Shown: one piece after another, positions 6,437 to 10,195 of the stretch
Layout: each line of letters begins with the position of its first letter
Position numbering within the stretch: the stretch's first letter is position 1
From: Spirochaetota bacterium
Lineage (GTDB): Bacteria > Spirochaetota > Leptospiria > Turneriellales > Turneriellaceae
NCBI GenBank assembly: GCA_963205035.1
Contig: CAUJII010000015.1
Coordinates: 1 to 10,195 of the forward strand
Direction of reading: 5' to 3'
Length of the DNA: 10,195 nt
Notes under the pieces: generated by a model
What the model was told of the DNA's origin: nothing
What the model saw: the letters and a program-made list of their open reading frames with translations, nothing else
The model's database searches: none
Made by a program: the position numbers and the translations under genes

Positions 6437-6892
6437 CTATAAAATTTTGAGAGTCTGCAAAATGCCGCCGACCGCCGCAGCTTCTTCTGGCTCGACCTCG
6501 CCTTTGCAGTTGTAAAGTGCTAACACAAAAATGCTTTCACGCTCGCCCATGAGTGCTAAATAAAAATGCCCATCCGAGCGGTACTCGCATGCGCCCATCG
6601 CCGCACCGTGGCGTTCAAAAAATTGTAAGCCTTCGCCGCTAATTCCCTGCGCGCTTAAAAAAAGCGTGAGCTTCTCTTTTAGAGTCTTGCCCGCCAAGAA
6701 CGGCGATTCCTTGAGTGCTTTCTCGTTGACCGTGCCCGATAGGTTTGCCGCAAAAAGTTGGAGAGCTCCGCCATAAGGAGAGATGCCGTCAAAAAAGCTG
6801 GGTATTCCTTCGACGACTTCCATCTCCCACGTACGCGGGTATTCCAAGGAGTACCACGCTTCGGGAGAAACGAAAGTCTGCGTCTTCGACAT
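6437..6892 (-). CDS. Small unknown protein, PsbP/DcrB-like appearance
   Basis: I do not recognise this 151-residue protein with certainty. It has no signal peptide. The N-terminal part reads FVSPEAWYSLEYPRTWEMEV (7-26), then GGALQLFAANL (41-51). Later come YLALMGERESIFVLALYNC (111-129) and a C-terminal helix ending LQTLKIL. An aromatic W-x-S-L-x-Y-P-x-x-W opening, an alpha/beta middle and a closing helix whose end reads 'I-L-x-T-L-K' are typical of small PsbP/DcrB/Mog1-type domains and of some DUF families such as DUF3805. I chose the ATG at 6892 because it follows the argG TAA by a single base and gives this clean domain. The longer open frame to 7051 only shadows argG. AGAGAAG about ten bases upstream could serve as a weak ribosome site inside the end of argG. 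Confidence 0.7.
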   Translation of the reverse strand: MSKTQTFVSPEAWYSLEYPRTWEMEVVEGIPSFFDGISPYGGALQLFAANLSGTVNEKALKESPFLAGKTLKEKLTLFLSAQGISGEGLQFFERHGAAMGACEYRSDGHFYLALMGERESIFVLALYNCKGEVEPEEAAAVGGILQTLKIL

Positions 6893-6893
6893 G

Positions 6894-8120
6894 TTAGCTG
6901 ATCTTCTCTTTGTAGTTCTTGTAAGCGTTTTGTGCAGTGAGTCCGAATAAGCGAATGAATCCCTCGGCGTCTGCTTGGTTGTAGAGGTCTTCTTTTTCAA
7001 AAGACGCCAGTGCTTGGCTATAAAGCGAGTAGGGCGATTTACGTGCGACAACGTGTGCCGCGCCCTTATAGAGTTTCACCTTCACCGTCCCTGTCACAAC
7101 GCGCTGCGTCTGGTCGACAAACGCTTGTAGTGCCTCGCGCTCGGGGGTAAACCATTGGCCGTTATAGACGAGCTTTGCGTATTTCAAAGAGAGTTCGTCT
7201 TTGAGGTGTTGCAAATTGCGTTCGAGAGTAATCGATTCGAGATCGCGGTGTGCGAGGTGTAAAATCGTACCGCCAGGAGTCTCGTAAACGCCGCGCGATT
7301 TGATCCCGACAAGGCGGTTCTCGACAATGTCGATGCGCCCCACGCCGTTTTCGCCGCCCACCTTGTTCAGATGCATCAAAAGTTCAAACGGCTGCATCTT
7401 CTGCCCGTTCACGGCGACAGCGTCGCCCTCCACAAATTCGATGTCGAGGACGGTCGGCTTGTCGGGGGCATTTACTGCACTCTTCGTGAGAAGAAACATT
7501 TCTTCTCTATATTCATTCCACGGGTCTTCTAAGACACCGCCTTCATAGCTAATGTGGAGCGCGTTTCTGTCCATCGAATATGGTTTCGCAGCCGATGCGA
7601 CGACTGGGATTTTTTCTTCTTTCGCATATTGGATGAGATCTTCGCGGCCTTTGAAGCTCCATGTGCGCCAAGGAGCGACAATCTGAAGTTTGGGATTGAG
7701 TGCCATGAACGCCATTTCAAAGCGCACTTGGTCGTTGCCCTTGCCTGTCGCTCCGTGAGCGACAGCGTCAGCATTTTCTTTCTCTGCAATTTCTACTTGT
7801 CTTTTCGCGATGAGCGGTCTTGCAATAGAGGTCCCCAAGAGATAGCGCATTTCATAAAGTGCCGACGAGCGCAACATGGGGAACACATAGTTTTTGACAA
7901 ATTCTGCACGCAAGTCTTCTATATAGGTTTTAGAAGCGCCGGTTTTGGCCGCTTTCTCGTCGAGGCCGTGGAGTTCTTCTTCTTGTCCAATATCTGCGCA
8001 GTACGCTATCACTTCGCAGTTGTACGTTTTCTTAATCCAGTGTAAAATGACAGAGGTGTCGAGCCCGCCCGAATAAGCGAGCACAATTTTCTTAATATCT
8101 TTGGGTGTTTGCTGTGGCAT
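6894..8120 (-). CDS. argG: Argininosuccinate synthase
   Basis: ArgG joins citrulline and aspartate using ATP to make argininosuccinate, the second-last step of arginine biosynthesis in the cytoplasm. From the chosen ATG the protein is 408 residues, normal for the family. The ATP pyrophosphatase loop AYSGGLDTS is at 15-23, YLLGTSIARPLI at 93-104 and HGATGKGNDQVRFE at 122-135. PYSMDRNALHISYEGGVLED and GVYETPGGT follow further on, so both the nucleotide-binding and the synthetase/multimerisation domains are complete. A TTG at 8165 would add 15 residues (TNYFTRRF...) unlike other ArgG N-termini, so I prefer the ATG at 8120. The ATG is preceded by GGGATT, a poor ribosome site. The stop is one base before the next gene. 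No argH or other arginine gene is visible; it sits among unrelated genes in a long minus-strand run. Confidence 0.96.
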   Translation of the reverse strand: MPQQTPKDIKKIVLAYSGGLDTSVILHWIKKTYNCEVIAYCADIGQEEELHGLDEKAAKTGASKTYIEDLRAEFVKNYVFPMLRSSALYEMRYLLGTSIARPLIAKRQVEIAEKENADAVAHGATGKGNDQVRFEMAFMALNPKLQIVAPWRTWSFKGREDLIQYAKEEKIPVVASAAKPYSMDRNALHISYEGGVLEDPWNEYREEMFLLTKSAVNAPDKPTVLDIEFVEGDAVAVNGQKMQPFELLMHLNKVGGENGVGRIDIVENRLVGIKSRGVYETPGGTILHLAHRDLESITLERNLQHLKDELSLKYAKLVYNGQWFTPEREALQAFVDQTQRVVTGTVKVKLYKGAAHVVARKSPYSLYSQALASFEKEDLYNQADAEGFIRLFGLTAQNAYKNYKEKIS

Positions 8121-8161
8121 AATCCCATTTAGGGGAACGAAACGGCGCGTAAAATAGTTAG

Positions 8162-9772
8162 TCAATACGGGAGTTGCCGCACGACGACACGGTTATTTTC
8201 TACGTCGGTTATCCATAAGTAATCTCCGTCGAAAACCACTGAGCGCGGTTGGTTCAGTCCCACTTGCGACGTTGCTGCCCCGTTGGTCGTCATCCCGGCT
8301 TGCCCGAGAACATATTGTGCCGTCGCGAAATTCGCAACGATCGGTAAATCAAAAAACAAAACGCGGTGATTCCCCAAATCGGCGATCGCGAGCTTTGAGC
8401 CTTGTGCAGCAACCATTTGCGGCAAGTTGAAGCATTTGTTATTTACCGATATCGAGCAGTTCGCCGACAGCCCCCAAGAATACGCATGGCCTATGACGAA
8501 GTCAGGCCGTGCATCACTTGCCGCGGGCACTGTATTATATACGAGAACGCGGTGGTTGCCATAGTCTGTGAGGTAGAGTTTTGCGTCATGAAAGTAGATC
8601 GCCTGCGGATTGCGCAGATAGTTCGACGACAGTTCGTAGTCAGTTCCAACTGCGGACGAAGTTGTGTTCCCCTGACCGATTGCCCAGTCAGCCGCAGGGG
8701 CATTTGTCGTGGGTAGAGTATTGAAAACCAAAATGCGGTTATTCGCTTGGTCGGCGACAAAGAGTTTGCCGCGATAGATGCCGACACCTGTGAGAGCGTT
8801 AAACCGCTTATCTGCCGACAATGCCGGGTTATTGATTATGTTATCGCTGAAATTGGGTTGCCCTAAAACAAAGTCTGCGTCTGCCCCGCTGGTTTTAGGT
8901 ATCTGATTATACCCCAAGATACGGTTATTATCTTTGTCGACAATGTAAAGAATACCCGTCGAAGAGACGGCAAGCATTGTAGGCGTTTTGAATCCGCTTG
9001 CACTAACGAACCCTAAGTTTGCGTTCTCTGTATTCTCCGTAAAATTGGTTTGACCAATCACAACATCTGCCGCCGCCGAAGAATCGACGGGCATTGTATG
9101 AAAAATCAGAACGCGGTGGTTCGCGCTATCTGCGACAAAGTACCTAAATTTATAGTCGTCGTTCGGATCGATGAAAACGATCTGCTGGCTCAGACTTCTG
9201 GCACTGTCCGCAGATGCCGAAGACGGTAGTCCTCTATTCGCATCGCCCGAAATCCAGTCAGGTTGAAAAAACACAAATTCTCCCGCAGGGGCGCTTGAAA
9301 AAGGAATGCCTGTGCCCGAGCCTTCGTTTAATAGGACGTTGTAGACGGTGGATTTCTTTTGGTACGAAGCCACGTCTTCAGCGCACAAAATAACAGAACG
9401 ACCGTATGCTGCGAAATCGCCGAGTTTGAGAGTGACAGTAACGCTCGTGTTTTCGTTCGCTTCCAGTGCGCCCCTCAGAGAAGAGTCCGCCGGGTCCTTA
9501 CCCGTTTCGCACGACGTGCCGTGGTACACGCGGTACTTTCCTCGTCTATCGATTTGAAATGTTATCGAAAACGAAAGCGTGCTTCCTTGCATGCTATACG
9601 TTGGGTCGTCTGCTGTGTTGTAGACTGTTGTCAAGACGAGCGGCGTATCTTCGTCTAAGAATTTTTGTAACGCGCCTGTGCAGTGGGAGAGAGAAAAGAA
9701 GATCAATGCGGCAAAGAACAACCGACAGTGTTTAGCGAACCGCTTAATCTCGCTGTGGTGTTTTTGTTTCAT
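8162..9772 (-). CDS. NHL-repeat lipoprotein with N-terminal beta-sandwich-like region
   Basis: The chosen ATG at 9772 gives 536 residues; a GTG at 9787 would add five. Residues 1-31 are a signal peptide: a long basic N-region, RLFFAALIFFSLSHC, and Cys31 as the likely lipidation site. His at -1 of the lipobox is unusual. Residues about 45-150 are strand-rich with paired Cys and look Ig- or fibronectin-like. Residues about 211-536 form six NHL-type blades, each with a D-x-x-N-x-R-(V/I)-(L/V) signature; the first five are followed by a (V/A)-(I/L)-G-(Q/H) element. That is enough to close a six-bladed beta-propeller, usually a binding surface for protein, sugar or nucleic acid. An envelope location is expected and the ligand is unknown. 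It starts 21 bases after nuoH ends, so it probably shares the nuo transcript. The TGA stop lies 41 bases before the argG ATG. Confidence 0.85.
   Translation of the reverse strand: MKQKHHSEIKRFAKHCRLFFAALIFFSLSHCTGALQKFLDEDTPLVLTTVYNTADDPTYSMQGSTLSFSITFQIDRRGKYRVYHGTSCETGKDPADSSLRGALEANENTSVTVTLKLGDFAAYGRSVILCAEDVASYQKKSTVYNVLLNEGSGTGIPFSSAPAGEFVFFQPDWISGDANRGLPSSASADSARSLSQQIVFIDPNDDYKFRYFVADSANHRVLIFHTMPVDSSAAADVVIGQTNFTENTENANLGFVSASGFKTPTMLAVSSTGILYIVDKDNNRILGYNQIPKTSGADADFVLGQPNFSDNIINNPALSADKRFNALTGVGIYRGKLFVADQANNRILVFNTLPTTNAPAADWAIGQGNTTSSAVGTDYELSSNYLRNPQAIYFHDAKLYLTDYGNHRVLVYNTVPAASDARPDFVIGHAYSWGLSANCSISVNNKCFNLPQMVAAQGSKLAIADLGNHRVLFFDLPIVANFATAQYVLGQAGMTTNGAATSQVGLNQPRSVVFDGDYLWITDVENNRVVVRQLPY
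8165..9142 (-). repeat. Six tandem NHL-blade coding repeats
   Basis: Within the lipoprotein gene, six units of about 45-65 codons recur. Their cores read VADSANHRVLIF, IVDKDNNRILGY, VADQANNRILVF, LTDYGNHRVLVY, IADLGNHRVLFF and ITDVENNRVVVR. The DNA encoding the N-(H/N)-R-(V/I)-L step is also similar: on the plus strand it reads as variants of AACGCGGTGGTT. Coding repeats like these could recombine and change blade number. The last unit ends the protein at the R-Q-L-P-Y terminus and probably completes its blade with an N-terminal strand. Confidence 0.7.
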
Positions 9773-9793
9773 CGGGGTTAGTCCCACATTTCT

Positions 9794-10195
9794 TCAAGAG
9801 AAATAAACCCAGCTCCCTGCAATCAGTAGGTTCGCCATCGCCAAAGGTACGAGACGCCGCCAGCCGATATTCATCAGTTGGTCGTAACGAAAGCGTGGGA
9901 TGGTCCATCGCACCCAAATAAAGAGGAACACGAAAAAGAAGGCTTTGAGAAAAAAGAACCCTGTTCCGATGAGCGGGGCATACCACGCGGCCTTGACAGT
10001 GGCCGGGAAAAAACCCGGTACGTTATACCCGCCGAAAAACAGCAGCGCCGCCAAAAGCGAGAGTGTAATCATGTTCATGTATTCGGCGATAAAGAAGAGC
10101 GCGAATTTGAACGCGCCGTACTCGGTGTGGAAACCCACGACGAGTTCGCTTTCTGCTTCGGCCAAGTCGAAAGGTAGGCGGTTTGTCTCTGCAAA
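9794..10195 (-). CDS. nuoH: NADH-quinone oxidoreductase subunit H, C-terminal part (runs off the window)
   Basis: NuoH is a membrane subunit of respiratory complex I and helps form the quinone-binding chamber and the first part of the proton path. The last 133 residues are in the window, in frame from the edge. They begin FAETNRLPFDLAEAESELV, the highly conserved acidic loop of the family. GFHTEYGAFKFALFFIAEYM follows. Hydrophobic helices come at about 37-55, 74-96 and 113-131, with WVRWTIPRFRYDQLM (94-108) between the last two. The family match is unambiguous. The next gene on the strand is not nuoI or nuoJ but an NHL lipoprotein, so this is either the end of a nuo block or a split locus; the upstream side is outside the window. 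Confidence 0.95.
   Translation of the reverse strand, partial: FAETNRLPFDLAEAESELVVGFHTEYGAFKFALFFIAEYMNMITLSLLAALLFFGGYNVPGFFPATVKAAWYAPLIGTGFFFLKAFFFVFLFIWVRWTIPRFRYDQLMNIGWRRLVPLAMANLLIAGSWVYFS

Noticed and set aside
6893..7051. N-terminal extension of the small PsbP/DcrB-like gene
   Set aside because: The extra 53 residues overlap the end of argG in another frame, are low-complexity basic, and the ATG at 6892 directly after the argG stop gives a clean domain.
7554..8045. Plus-strand open frame of 163 codons inside argG
   Set aside because: Antisense shadow of a strongly conserved enzyme, Phe/Cys-rich composition without a domain.
8121..8165. TTG start for argG adding 15 residues
   Set aside because: The added residues do not resemble ArgG N-termini, while the ATG at 8120 lies nine residues before the conserved KKIVLAYSGGLDTS.
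8165..9142. CRISPR or non-coding tandem repeat array
   Set aside because: The recurring DNA is explained by NHL blades in an intact reading frame; units are divergent and have no spacer structure.

Overview
The window is a densely packed bacterial chromosome segment. It has ten genes, no RNA gene, no mobile element and no gap above about 100 bases. Base composition looks roughly balanced (about 50-53% G+C by eye, not computed). Two lipoprotein signal peptides with loose lipoboxes, a membrane-anchored SpoIID-type peptidoglycan enzyme, a complex I subunit and start codons with little Shine-Dalgarno sequence fit a Gram-negative-type bacterium. A spirochaete of the order Leptospirales (Turneriella- or Leptonema-like) is my best guess, at low confidence and without any database support.

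Layout. The left end carries a minus-strand pair: a SpoIID/LytB-type lipoprotein (382-1539), then after two bases the start of pgpA, phosphatidylglycerophosphatase A, which runs off the window (1-379). A 97-base divergent gap (1540-1636) holds a good sigma70-like promoter for this pair. It places the transcription start almost on the start codon. The only plus-strand gene, a family 2 glycosyltransferase with an extra C-terminal helical tail (1637-2557), reads away from it.

The rest (10195 down to 2573) is one long minus-strand run, probably one or a few operons. In transcription order it holds: the end of nuoH (complex I); a lipoprotein with an N-terminal beta-sandwich-like region and a six-blade NHL propeller; argG (argininosuccinate synthase); a small unknown protein of PsbP/DcrB-like appearance; a DUF6929-like propeller protein; a DUF2505-like START/SRPBCC protein; a divergent diacylglycerol/sphingosine-kinase-like protein; and a GH1 beta-glucosidase. 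Several junctions are tight: 1-base spacing, a 38-base overlap and a TAATG overlap.

How the genes fit together. Most are unrelated housekeeping functions sharing transcripts. Two clusters have a theme. SpoIID lipoprotein plus PgpA links cell-wall and phospholipid work. The overlapping DUF2505-like/lipid-kinase-like pair, coupled to the GH1 enzyme, looks like a small lipid or glycolipid module; that is inference. The points most worth checking are the lipid-kinase-like protein lacking two usual motif residues, the three eight-base homopolymers near the start of pgpA, the leaderless-type promoter of the SpoIID gene, and a near-perfect 20-base palindrome at 5540-5559. I see no clear candidate for a wholly new biological system.
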